A DNA stretch of 11,085 nucleotides from Bacteroidales bacterium (GTDB taxonomy: Bacteria > Bacteroidota > Bacteroidia > Bacteroidales > UBA7960). Position 1 is the stretch's first letter; each line of letters starts with the position of its first letter. Shown piece by piece: positions 1 to 6,455 of the stretch. The notes beneath the pieces were generated by a model. That model made no database searches. It saw only the letters and a program-made list of their open reading frames with translations, and was not told where the DNA came from. A program made the translations under genes and the position numbers. Where the stretch lies: the NCBI GenBank assembly GCA_003557805.1, contig PWNY01000333.1, positions 1 through 11,085 of the forward strand, given 5' to 3'.

Positions 1-752
1 AGATTGGCAAGAAGGAGTCAATGAAGGACACGGCAAGGGTGCTGGGACGCATGTATGATGGTATAGAATATCGCGGTTTTGCACAGTCAACGGTGGAAGA
101 CCTTGCAAAATACTCGGGTGTCCCTGTGTGGAACGGGCTGACAAATGAGTTCCACCCGACCCAGATACTGGCTGATTTTATGACCATGAAGGAGCATTGT
201 GACAAGCCGTTAAACCAGATCTCTTTCTGCTATCTGGGGGATGCACGTAACAATATGGGCAACTCCCTTCTGGTTGGTGCTGCAAAGATGGGGATGGACT
301 TCAGGGCTTCAGCCCCTGAATCTGTCCAGCCTTCAGGAGAACTGGTTGCCCAGTGCCGCGCAATAGCAGAGGAGTCAGGTGCAAAGATCACCATTACGGA
401 CGATATCGAAAAGGCTGTGGATGGAGTTGACTTCCTTTATACTGATGTTTGGGTCTCCATGGGAGAGCCTGATGAGGTGTGGAAGGAGAGGATAGAGCTG
501 CTTAAGCCATACCAGGTGAATATGGATGTCATTAAAAAGACAAACAACCCGGGTGTTAAGTTCCTGCATTGTCTGCCCTCATTCCATAACCGTGAGACCA
601 CGGTAGGGGAGGAGATATACCAGAAATTCGGCCTTGACGGCATGGAGGTCGTGGAGGATGTCTTTGAATCCGAGCACTCGGTTGTGTTTGATCAGGCAGA
701 AAATCGACTTCATACTATAAAGGCAGTGATGGTGGCCACACTGGGCCAGTAA
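1..752 (+). CDS. argF: Ornithine carbamoyltransferase, 5'-truncated
   Basis: It transfers the carbamoyl group of carbamoyl phosphate to ornithine, giving citrulline, in the cytoplasm. The reading frame is open to the left edge (codons IGKKES before the Met at 21), so that Met is internal and about 85-90 N-terminal residues, including the carbamoyl-phosphate STRTR loop, lie outside the window. Counting from the Met at 21, I see HPTQ at 45-48, GDARNNMGNS at about 73-82, the ornithine-loop DVWVSMG at 142-148, the catalytic HCLP at 183-186 and the C-terminal block FDQAENRLHTIKAVMVATL. The unmodified SMG loop fits a true ornithine enzyme rather than an acetyl- or succinylornithine variant. The sequence resembles both E. 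coli ArgF/ArgI and catabolic ArcB, so arcB is an alternative name; without the upstream genes the direction is open. The gene converges on the M56 gene and ends just before a shared hairpin. Confidence 0.95.
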   Translation, partial: IGKKESMKDTARVLGRMYDGIEYRGFAQSTVEDLAKYSGVPVWNGLTNEFHPTQILADFMTMKEHCDKPLNQISFCYLGDARNNMGNSLLVGAAKMGMDFRASAPESVQPSGELVAQCRAIAEESGAKITITDDIEKAVDGVDFLYTDVWVSMGEPDEVWKERIELLKPYQVNMDVIKKTNNPGVKFLHCLPSFHNRETTVGEEIYQKFGLDGMEVVEDVFESEHSVVFDQAENRLHTIKAVMVATLGQ

Positions 753-773
753 GATACATGCCTTTGAGCAAGG

Positions 774-805
774 CCGGGAAACAGGTTAAAACTCCTGTTC
801 CCCGG
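774..805. terminator. Hairpin between convergent genes, candidate bidirectional terminator
   Basis: The arms CCGGGAAACAGG (774-785) and CCTGTTCCCCGG (794-805) pair over 12 positions with one A-C mismatch (779/800) around an 8-nt loop. The loop carries the stop codon of the minus-strand M56 gene (786-788), so the right arm is coding sequence. It lies 21 bases after the argF stop. Neither strand has a strong T-tract directly after the stem, so termination is likely but not certain. Confidence 0.5.
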
Positions 806-2417
806 TCTCCTTTTCAACTTCCTTAAGTTGCTTCTCCAGCTCCCTGAAGATTTTATCGAGCGAGGGGCCTATCTGTTCCAGCCCCTTGTTCAGTTCGTCC
901 ATTGCCTCTTTTACAGCCCTGCCAACTTCGGCACCGATGGCTTCCCATTCAACGTTGTTCAACTCCTCCATCGCTCTTTTCACCTCTTCTCCTGCCTTTT
1001 GCATCTCCTGGCGGAACTCTTCGCTCTGCAGGTGAAGCTGCAGCTCTTCCATTGCCTTTCTGGCCTCATCGCCAGCCTTCCGGGCCTCTTCACGGGCTTG
1101 TTGAATCTCCTGGCGGAACTCTTCGCTCTGCAACATCTCAAATACCTCCCGGTTCACCTCCTGCATGGCGACCTTCAGTTCCTCCATTGCCTTGCGTATC
1201 TCTTCACGGTCCTTTTCACTGAGCCCTTCATAGTCTATGCTTGTGCCGTCGTGAAGGTGGATGGTCCTTGGAGTGCTGCCGCTGTCCCTTGGTTCTGCAG
1301 GTGATGCGACATCTTGCTCAAGGTAATGATCTGAAATATCCAGTGTATAGCTGCCCCCGCCGTTCAGCCCTGATATATCCAGGGTCTTTGCCGGGTTAAT
1401 CCAGGCTATGGACGCAAGGGCAAGGGTTGCTGCAATGATAGCTGACATTTTCTGTCCTGAGTTTAATGCTCTTGTTTTCATGGTCATTAAGTTTTTAATA
1501 CGTAATAATAGGTGGTTTTTTGAGTCGGTGGCGGCAAGTGCGGGTTGCAGCGCAGCTTCCTTACGCCCCTGCTCGATTTTTACAAGGGCCTGTGCGTATT
1601 CATATGGTCTTTTTGTCCTTTCAACGACCCACTGGTCAACACACTCTTCCCTTAGCTTTCTTATTTTTTTGTTTATAAGCCAGGTTACAGGATGATAGAA
1701 GAACAGTATCTCGAGCAGGTTCTGCAGCGCATTCACATAATGATCCATACGCTTGATATGGTATAGTTCATGCAATATTATCGCCTCAAGCTGCTCTGCA
1801 CCCATTGAAAAGAAAACAGCGGAAGGCATCAGTACTACCGGTCTTAGAAGCCCCAGCAGCATGGGGACACTTATGCCGGAAGATATCCTTACCGGTATAT
1901 TCTTTGAGCACTTGACGCTTTCCCTTAGCCTGCCGATCCTTTCCTGCCATTGCCTGTCAGGCTCGGTTACGTTCCTGGTTTTGAGCCGGTGTACCTTCAG
2001 GTATGACATAAGGGTGTGTACCGTAAGTATCACTATGCCTGCAATGTAAATCCAGAACACGAATGGTAGCAGCGTATCCATCCTGTCTAAAAATGATGAC
2101 TGTTGCCTGTCGATAATGTAGAATGCCTTTTCACCTGCGGCGGCTATCCAGGCCGTGGCATCGAACTCCATGGATACGATCTGCCGGGCATTAGCGTATA
2201 CCTGGTACTGCCTTGCAAAGGTCAGTGCAAAACTTAGCGGTATTGCAAACAGCGACAGCAATGAAATTCTGTATTTTACAACAGGAGAGGTCTTTTTAAG
2301 CGCCAAGAGGGCGAGTTTCCACAACAACCCTATCAGCAGAACCTGCCAAACACTGTGCAGAATGCTCCACCCAAGTGCACTGACAAAAGGGTTGCCGATA
2401 TGTTCCGTGATGCTCAT
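786..2417 (-). CDS. M56 family (BlaR1-like) membrane metallopeptidase with charged helical C-terminal domain
   Basis: A 543-residue integral membrane zinc protease of the BlaR1/MecR1 class. In that family, ligand sensing outside the membrane activates a cytoplasmic protease domain, which leads to loss of the partner BlaI repressor. Hydrophobic segments are at about 15-40, 48-66, 117-139 and 323-341. The zinc motif HELYH is at 216-220, and the downstream REEC..D block (256-261) supplies the likely third ligand, Glu257. Residues 342-543 should be extracytoplasmic. They begin with a Gly/Ser/Thr-rich linker and then form a very charged Glu/Lys/Arg helical or coiled-coil region with AM(E/D)EL at 410, 455, 482 and 505 and QSEEFRQE at 430 and 464. 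No penicillin-binding domain with an SxxK motif is present, so beta-lactam sensing is not supported. Its start codon shares one base with the repressor stop codon (TAATG), indicating translational coupling. The true signal is unknown. Confidence 0.88.
   Translation of the reverse strand: MSITEHIGNPFVSALGWSILHSVWQVLLIGLLWKLALLALKKTSPVVKYRISLLSLFAIPLSFALTFARQYQVYANARQIVSMEFDATAWIAAAGEKAFYIIDRQQSSFLDRMDTLLPFVFWIYIAGIVILTVHTLMSYLKVHRLKTRNVTEPDRQWQERIGRLRESVKCSKNIPVRISSGISVPMLLGLLRPVVLMPSAVFFSMGAEQLEAIILHELYHIKRMDHYVNALQNLLEILFFYHPVTWLINKKIRKLREECVDQWVVERTKRPYEYAQALVKIEQGRKEAALQPALAATDSKNHLLLRIKNLMTMKTRALNSGQKMSAIIAATLALASIAWINPAKTLDISGLNGGGSYTLDISDHYLEQDVASPAEPRDSGSTPRTIHLHDGTSIDYEGLSEKDREEIRKAMEELKVAMQEVNREVFEMLQSEEFRQEIQQAREEARKAGDEARKAMEELQLHLQSEEFRQEMQKAGEEVKRAMEELNNVEWEAIGAEVGRAVKEAMDELNKGLEQIGPSLDKIFRELEKQLKEVEKETGEQEF
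1003..1132. repeat. 28-bp exact direct repeat inside the M56 gene
   Basis: Positions 1003-1030 and 1105-1132 are identical over 28 bases, with a period of 102 bases (34 codons, in frame). They encode the two LQSEEFRQE segments of the extracytoplasmic helical tail. Identity at the DNA level within diverged surroundings suggests recent duplication or gene conversion. Confidence 0.85.
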
Positions 2418-2803
2418 TACTCTCTGCCTTTGAACTGTTCCAGGTACTGATGTATCTCGCGCAGCTCCTCACCTGAAAGCTCTTCATTGTCAAGGGCCCC
2501 GATGACCAGCCGGCTGGCTGAACCACTGAAAAGGCCTTTTTTAATCTTTCCGAGGAAGTGTTGCTGTGTTTCTTCCCTGCTTACAAGGGGGCTGTAAATA
2601 TGTTTCCGGCTGGTGGTGTCCCTTTCGAGCAAACCCTTGTCGGTCATTATCTGCATTGTCTTCAGCGTGGTAGTGTACCTGATATCCTTTGCAGCGGCAA
2701 GCGCCTCATGGACCTGGCGCACCGTTGCACGGCCTTTCTCCCATATCACCTGCAGGATATCGAGTTCACTGTCGGTTGGCTGGTATGTTCTGTTCTCTTT
2801 CAT
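2417..2803 (-). CDS. BlaI/MecI/CopY-family transcriptional repressor
   Basis: A 128-residue winged-helix regulator. It begins with the family hallmark (PTDSELDILQVIWEKG, residues 9-24), followed by the DNA-binding helices and wing at about 27-72, including the conserved YTTTLKTMQIMTDKGLLERD segment (43-62). The C-terminal part (about 75-125) corresponds to the dimerisation region, where the cognate M56 protease is expected to act in known systems. It is the first gene of a two-gene operon, and its TAA stop overlaps the M56 start codon by one base. The upstream region has a Bacteroidota-type promoter filled by a 26-bp palindrome plus a second half-matching site, which fits autorepression. CopY-type copper control is possible in principle because a copper ATPase lies nearby, but that gene is divergent, 1.5 kb away, and lacks the same operator. 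The length is normal for the family. Confidence 0.93.
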   Translation of the reverse strand: MKENRTYQPTDSELDILQVIWEKGRATVRQVHEALAAAKDIRYTTTLKTMQIMTDKGLLERDTTSRKHIYSPLVSREETQQHFLGKIKKGLFSGSASRLVIGALDNEELSGEELREIHQYLEQFKGRE

Positions 2804-2808
2804 GGCTA

Positions 2809-2824
2809 TACGATGACTTTCGTA
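2809..2824. promoter_or_regulatory. Second operator candidate for the BlaI-type repressor
   Basis: TACGA (2809-2813), six bases, TCGTA (2820-2824). The half-sites and the 6-nt spacing are the same as in the core of the main palindrome, with centres 26 bp apart. It sits 5 bases upstream of the repressor start codon, over the expected transcription start and ribosome-binding area. Confidence 0.5.
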
Positions 2825-2825
2825 G

Positions 2826-2857
2826 CAAATGTATTACGAAATATTTCGTAATACAAA
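2826..2857 (-). promoter_or_regulatory. Bacteroidota-type promoter of the BlaI/M56 operon
   Basis: On the minus strand the -33 element TTTG (2857-2854) is followed by a 20-nt spacer and the -7 element TACATTTG (2833-2826). The latter fits the TAnnTTTG consensus exactly. Transcription would start near 2820, leaving a leader of about 15-20 nt before the ATG at 2803. Confidence 0.7.
2830..2855. promoter_or_regulatory. Perfect 26-bp palindrome, primary operator of the BlaI/M56 operon
   Basis: The left arm TGTATTACGAAAT (2830-2842) is the exact reverse complement of the right arm ATTTCGTAATACA (2843-2855). It fills the whole spacer between the -33 and -7 elements and touches both, so a bound dimer would block RNA polymerase. 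Position next to a BlaI-type gene and dyad symmetry make this the probable repressor site. The specific repressor-site pairing is inference. Confidence 0.8.
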
Positions 2858-2889
2858 ACATTAACATATTTTAACATTTTACGTATGGA

Positions 2890-2919
2890 TAAAAAATTGC
2901 CCGCACTATGGCGGGCAAT
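2890..2919 (-). terminator. Rho-independent terminator after the secreted DUF3108-like gene
   Basis: A perfect 9-bp stem, ATTGCCCGC (2896-2904) with GCGGGCAAT (2911-2919), has a 6-nt loop. On the minus strand it is followed directly by a run of Ts (positions 2895-2891). It starts 34 bases beyond the stop codon at 2953 and insulates that gene from the BlaI/M56 promoter. Confidence 0.85.
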
Positions 2920-2952
2920 ACAGGCTGTGATTATAAAAGCAATAAACTTGCT

Positions 2953-3663
2953 TTATATGATCCGGCTAAGTACGGTATATCCCTGGGGCCTGTCATTGTC
3001 ATTGAAATATTCTGACCTGACCATTCCCAGGTCTTCGACATGGTACTCAATTGTCTTTGTTCTGGTTCTGATCGGTATACCCACGGCCCTTGTCTCTATG
3101 TGGGTTTCATAGGATATCTTGTATGCATCGAATGTGCCGGCGGGAACCTCAATGGTCTCCCTGCCAAGCACCCTGCGGTTCTCAACTTTCAGGGTCATTT
3201 CGGCGAACTGCATCCCACCACTTCTTATGGATACTTTCATTGCTGCGTCTGGAAGGTCCTGCCCTTCTGACAGGCCGGAAGGAAGTACCAGTTCATCTCC
3301 CTCGATTTCCAGTTCCATATCACTGAACCCCTCCAGTACACTCTGATCGAGAAGTGACTGAATATCGATCCGAAGATGGTCGCCCTGGCATATAACATCA
3401 TACTCTCCCTCGTGCTGAACACGCTCACGCCTGTCAAAGTGCCTGGCATGGATAGTTGCGACAACCCGGTCAGCTTCATTGCGCACGCTTTTGATGACCA
3501 CTTGCTGGGAGCCTTCCAGCCGGTCGCGCCGGTTGTAATTTTCATATACAAGACCGGAGTTTTCAACCAGCGGGAGGTAGAAATTGCAGTTTTGTGCATT
3601 TATACCCGGTGCGGTAAGTAAAAGAATGAGAACAACCGGAATAATTTGCAGAACTCTTTTCAT
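2953..3663 (-). CDS. Secreted DUF3108-like (TapB-type) protein of unknown function
   Basis: A 236-residue exported protein. Residues 1-23 form a signal peptide (MKR, a hydrophobic core, cleavage likely after INA), and the mature part is predicted to be mostly beta strands. The block EVPAGTFDAYKI at 172-183, followed by an amphipathic strand and a YHVEDLGMVRSEY segment (207-219), is typical of DUF3108-like proteins annotated as TapB-like in Bacteroidota. Their biochemical role is not established. There is no lipobox (the residue after the signal is Gln) and no membrane anchor, so a periplasmic location is likely. The mature chain has two cysteines, C26 and C92, which could pair. It is a single-gene unit with its own terminator. 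The start is the only in-frame Met giving a complete signal peptide. The family name is a recognition from motifs and is less sure than the secretion call. Confidence 0.75.
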   Translation of the reverse strand: MKRVLQIIPVVLILLLTAPGINAQNCNFYLPLVENSGLVYENYNRRDRLEGSQQVVIKSVRNEADRVVATIHARHFDRRERVQHEGEYDVICQGDHLRIDIQSLLDQSVLEGFSDMELEIEGDELVLPSGLSEGQDLPDAAMKVSIRSGGMQFAEMTLKVENRRVLGRETIEVPAGTFDAYKISYETHIETRAVGIPIRTRTKTIEYHVEDLGMVRSEYFNDNDRPQGYTVLSRII

Positions 3664-3764
3664 TTTTTCTTGGTTTTGGTTTCAATCAGGTTTTTTAAAT
3701 GGTATTTAAAATTGTAAAGGAAATAATTAAACTTTTGTTCAATTAGTATTAAAATTTCCCGGGC

Positions 3765-3794
3765 TTTGATTAAACAGGATATTGATTAATTTTG
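3765..3794 (+). promoter_or_regulatory. Candidate promoter of yjbQ
   Basis: TTTG (3765-3768), an 18-nt spacer, then TAATTTTG (3787-3794), an exact TAnnTTTG match. A start near 3801 would leave only a few leader bases before the ATG at 3807, so this would be an almost leaderless transcript. The short leader is the main reason for doubt. Confidence 0.35.
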
Positions 3795-3806
3795 GCCCAA
3801 AAAGAC

Positions 3807-4217
3807 ATGACCGAACAATACGAAATAGTTTTGCCTCCCTTTAGCAGGGGTTTTCATCTTATTACCAGGTATATTGAAGAAGGCATCGGCAGCCTGCCCG
3901 ATAAGGGCCTGGTAAATATATTCCTGCATCATACCTCTGCAGGGCTTATGATAAATGAGAATGCCGACCCGTCGGTAAGAAAGGACCTGGGAAGCAGTTT
4001 CGACAATATAGCACCCGAACGTATGCCTTATTATACCCATATCATGGAGGGCGACGATGACATGCCTGCCCATATAAAATCTGCACTTACGGGTGTTTCC
4101 CTGAATATACCGGTTGCGGGCGGGCGGTTAAAGCTGGGCACCTGGCAGGGTGTTTTCCTTGGTGAGTTCCGTGACAGGGGCGGCAGCCGGAGGCTCACAG
4201 TAACGGTATACTCCTGA
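3807..4217 (+). CDS. yjbQ: YjbQ family protein (UPF0047)
   Basis: A 136-residue cytoplasmic protein of the YjbQ/UPF0047 family, which carries a weak secondary thiamine-phosphate synthase activity in E. coli; its physiological role remains unclear. The whole set of family signatures is present: SRGFH at 13-17, HHTSAG at 41-46, NENADP at 50-55, the metal-site region H78..EGDDDMPAH (81-89), GTWQG at 111-115 and the GGSRR block at 125-129. The reading frame extends back to a TTG at 3792. I chose the ATG at 3807 because it puts SRGFH at the same residue as in E. coli YjbQ, and because the candidate -7 promoter element overlaps the TTG. It is divergent from the secreted DUF3108-like gene and 95 bp upstream of the copper ATPase gene. 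Whether those two share a transcript cannot be told. Confidence 0.93.
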   Translation: MTEQYEIVLPPFSRGFHLITRYIEEGIGSLPDKGLVNIFLHHTSAGLMINENADPSVRKDLGSSFDNIAPERMPYYTHIMEGDDDMPAHIKSALTGVSLNIPVAGGRLKLGTWQGVFLGEFRDRGGSRRLTVTVYS

Positions 4218-4261
4218 CCCCTCGCTTAAAATCATACCGGATCAAACATTGGCATTGGTGC

Positions 4262-4293
4262 TTTGTTTTAAAGATAAGGTATCAATAACTATT
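4262..4293 (+). promoter_or_regulatory. Weak promoter candidate of the copper ATPase gene
   Basis: TTTG (4262-4265), a 20-nt spacer and TAACTATT (4286-4293), which matches TAnnTTTG at all but two positions. The implied start near 4300 is just ahead of the ATG at 4313. The region is AT-rich, so chance matches are easy. Confidence 0.3.
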
Positions 4294-4312
4294 ATATATA
4301 ACGATATATATT

Positions 4313-6439
4313 ATGTCAGAAGGGATTTTCAAAACGGTTAAACTCCGGGTCGAGGGAATGACATGTACAAATTGTGCACTCGGAATAAGCCGGGCCCTGC
4401 AGAATGAGGGCTTCCATAAGGTTGATGCGGATTTTGCCGGAGGGGAGGTCAGTTTTGAGGTTGCGGACGAGAACATTGTTCCACTGGCAAAGAAAAGGAT
4501 AGAATCACTCGGTTACAGGGTAACTGATGTCACTGATCAGGTTGTAAAAGAGAAGAAGGGACTCTCTCCGATAGAGAAGAAGTTCTGGTTCTCTGCAATC
4601 TTCACTGTTCCACTTATCCTGGCGATGTTCATACCGGTAGATTTTCTGCATAATGATATTTTTCAGCTCATACTTACCATACCAGTGTTTATTGTGGGGT
4701 TTTTCCATTTTGGCAGGAGTGCCTGGTACAGTATCAGGTCTGGTGTTACCAATATGGATGTTCTCATATTCCTGGGTAGTACGGCCGCGTTTATATACAG
4801 CCTCATAGGAACGGTATACCGCCTTGGCCATGATTATATGTTCTACGAAACATCAGCCAGCATTATCACCATTGTGCTGCTCGGGAACATGCTGGAGCAC
4901 CGTTCGGTAAAGAAGACCACCGGTGCGATAGATGACCTGGTAAAGCTGCAGAGGAACCTCGCCCGCAGGCTTATCACCGAGATGCATGAGGGAGGGGAGA
5001 GTGTTGAGGAGATCGATGCAGCCCTGGTGGAAAAGGGAGACCGGGTACTGGTAAATACAGGCGACAAGATCCCGGTTGACGGTGAAATCTACTGGGGAAC
5101 TGCCAGTGTGGATGAGAGCCTGCTTTCCGGAGAGAGCCTGCCTGTTGAAAAACAGAAGGGTGACAAGGTGGTTGGTGGTACCGTGCTTGTATCCGGAACT
5201 ATCAAGGTAAAGACAACAGCTACCGGGAAGGAGACTGTGCTTTCTCAGATAATCGAACTGGTGCGCAATGCACAGAAGGACAAACCAAAACTGCAGAACC
5301 TGGCCGATAAAATAAGCATGATCTTCGTTCCTGCCGTTGTTGTTCTTGCCCTGCTTACGATAACATACTGGTTTTTTGGTACAGACCTGCCATTCAGGGA
5401 CTCGCTTATGAGGGGTATTGCCGTTCTGGTAATCGCCTGCCCATGTGCACTAGGTTTGGCCATTCCAACTGCAGTGGTGGTGGGGCTGGGCAGGTCGGCA
5501 AAAACCGGTATCCTCATAAAGGGAGGCAGCTCAATTGACAAGCTAAGCTCTGTTGATACGGTGGTATTTGACAAGACCGGTACGCTTACCACCGGTAAGT
5601 TCAGTATAAAAAACCTGGAATGTTTCAATCATCCGGAAGAAAGTGTCAGGAGGATACTGTACAGCCTGGAAAAGCATTCCAGCCATCCCATTGCAAAGGC
5701 AATAACGGGATATTTTAAGGGTGCGGGAGAGATTAGTTTCAGTGAAGTCGGCGAGCAGAAAGGAATGGGAGTCAGTGCGACCGGTGCCGACGGAAATGTA
5801 TACGTGGCAGGCTCCTACAATGTAGCATCCCACCTAACAGGGGATGACTCCCACAATGTCTATCTGCTTATGAACGACCGGTTGATAGCATGGCTGGACC
5901 TGGAGGACGAGATAAAACCGGGAGCACGGCAGCTTATATCAACCTTAAAGAAAAAAGGCATAAAAACAGTACTTCTCAGTGGCGACAGAAAGCAAAGGTG
6001 TGAATCCATTGCCGGTGAACTTGGTATTGAAGAGGTCTATTACGAAAAGCTGCCCGGTGAAAAACTTGAGGTAATAGACAGTCTTGGGGTGGACTCAAAG
6101 GTGGCAATGATTGGGGATGGCATAAATGACGCCCCGGCACTTACCCGTGCATTTATAGGGGTTAGCATGAGCGATGCCACCCAGGTTGCAGTTAAATCTG
6201 CAGAGGTAATACTGCTGAAGGGAGACCTGGGGCTGCTGGAAAAAGCCTTTGGTACTGCAAGGACAACTGTACGTACTGTAAAGGAAAACCTTTTCTGGGC
6301 ATTCTTCTATAATGTGTCGGCAATACCCCTGGCAATGGCCGGGCTTTTAACTCCGATAGTAGCGGCTTTTGCAATGGCCGTTTCAGACGTAATAGTGGTG
6401 CTCAACTCCCTTCGCCTGAAAAGGCGCAGGCTGAGATAG
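4313..6439 (+). CDS. copA: Heavy-metal P1B-type ATPase, probably copper-translocating
   Basis: A 708-residue inner-membrane pump that should export Cu(I) at the cost of ATP. In order: one N-terminal heavy-metal-associated domain with GMTCTNC (15-21; metal cysteines 18 and 21), transmembrane helices from about residue 91, the actuator domain with SGES (272-275), the membrane metal site CPC at 376-378, the phosphorylation site DKTGT (Asp420), the nucleotide-binding HP motif (458-459) and the hinge GDGINDAP (601-608). The last helix region carries YNVSAIPLAMAG and MAVSD..VVLNSLRL. CPC plus Tyr-Asn before the last helix fits the Cu(I) subclass. The final-helix motif has Asp instead of the second Ser of the textbook MxxSS, so exact metal preference is inferred. 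No copper chaperone or efflux partner is adjacent. The gene ends 16 bp from the convergent rho gene. Confidence 0.93.
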   Translation: MSEGIFKTVKLRVEGMTCTNCALGISRALQNEGFHKVDADFAGGEVSFEVADENIVPLAKKRIESLGYRVTDVTDQVVKEKKGLSPIEKKFWFSAIFTVPLILAMFIPVDFLHNDIFQLILTIPVFIVGFFHFGRSAWYSIRSGVTNMDVLIFLGSTAAFIYSLIGTVYRLGHDYMFYETSASIITIVLLGNMLEHRSVKKTTGAIDDLVKLQRNLARRLITEMHEGGESVEEIDAALVEKGDRVLVNTGDKIPVDGEIYWGTASVDESLLSGESLPVEKQKGDKVVGGTVLVSGTIKVKTTATGKETVLSQIIELVRNAQKDKPKLQNLADKISMIFVPAVVVLALLTITYWFFGTDLPFRDSLMRGIAVLVIACPCALGLAIPTAVVVGLGRSAKTGILIKGGSSIDKLSSVDTVVFDKTGTLTTGKFSIKNLECFNHPEESVRRILYSLEKHSSHPIAKAITGYFKGAGEISFSEVGEQKGMGVSATGADGNVYVAGSYNVASHLTGDDSHNVYLLMNDRLIAWLDLEDEIKPGARQLISTLKKKGIKTVLLSGDRKQRCESIAGELGIEEVYYEKLPGEKLEVIDSLGVDSKVAMIGDGINDAPALTRAFIGVSMSDATQVAVKSAEVILLKGDLGLLEKAFGTARTTVRTVKENLFWAFFYNVSAIPLAMAGLLTPIVAAFAMAVSDVIVVLNSLRLKRRRLR

Positions 6440-6455
6440 TGCATGTGCGGCTATC

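Noticed and set aside
828..1304. 158-codon plus-strand open frame
   Set aside because: It is the antisense of the repetitive helical tail of the M56 gene. The repeat composition keeps it free of stops; the product is Leu/Phe/His-rich and matches no family I know.
2417..2803. Annotation of the repressor and M56 genes as a beta-lactam resistance (blaI-blaR1) locus
   Set aside because: No beta-lactamase gene is linked and the sensor lacks a penicillin-binding domain; only the family-level calls are supported.
3792..3806. TTG start for yjbQ
   Set aside because: The ATG at 3807 aligns the N-terminus with E. coli YjbQ, and the TTG overlaps the candidate -7 promoter element.
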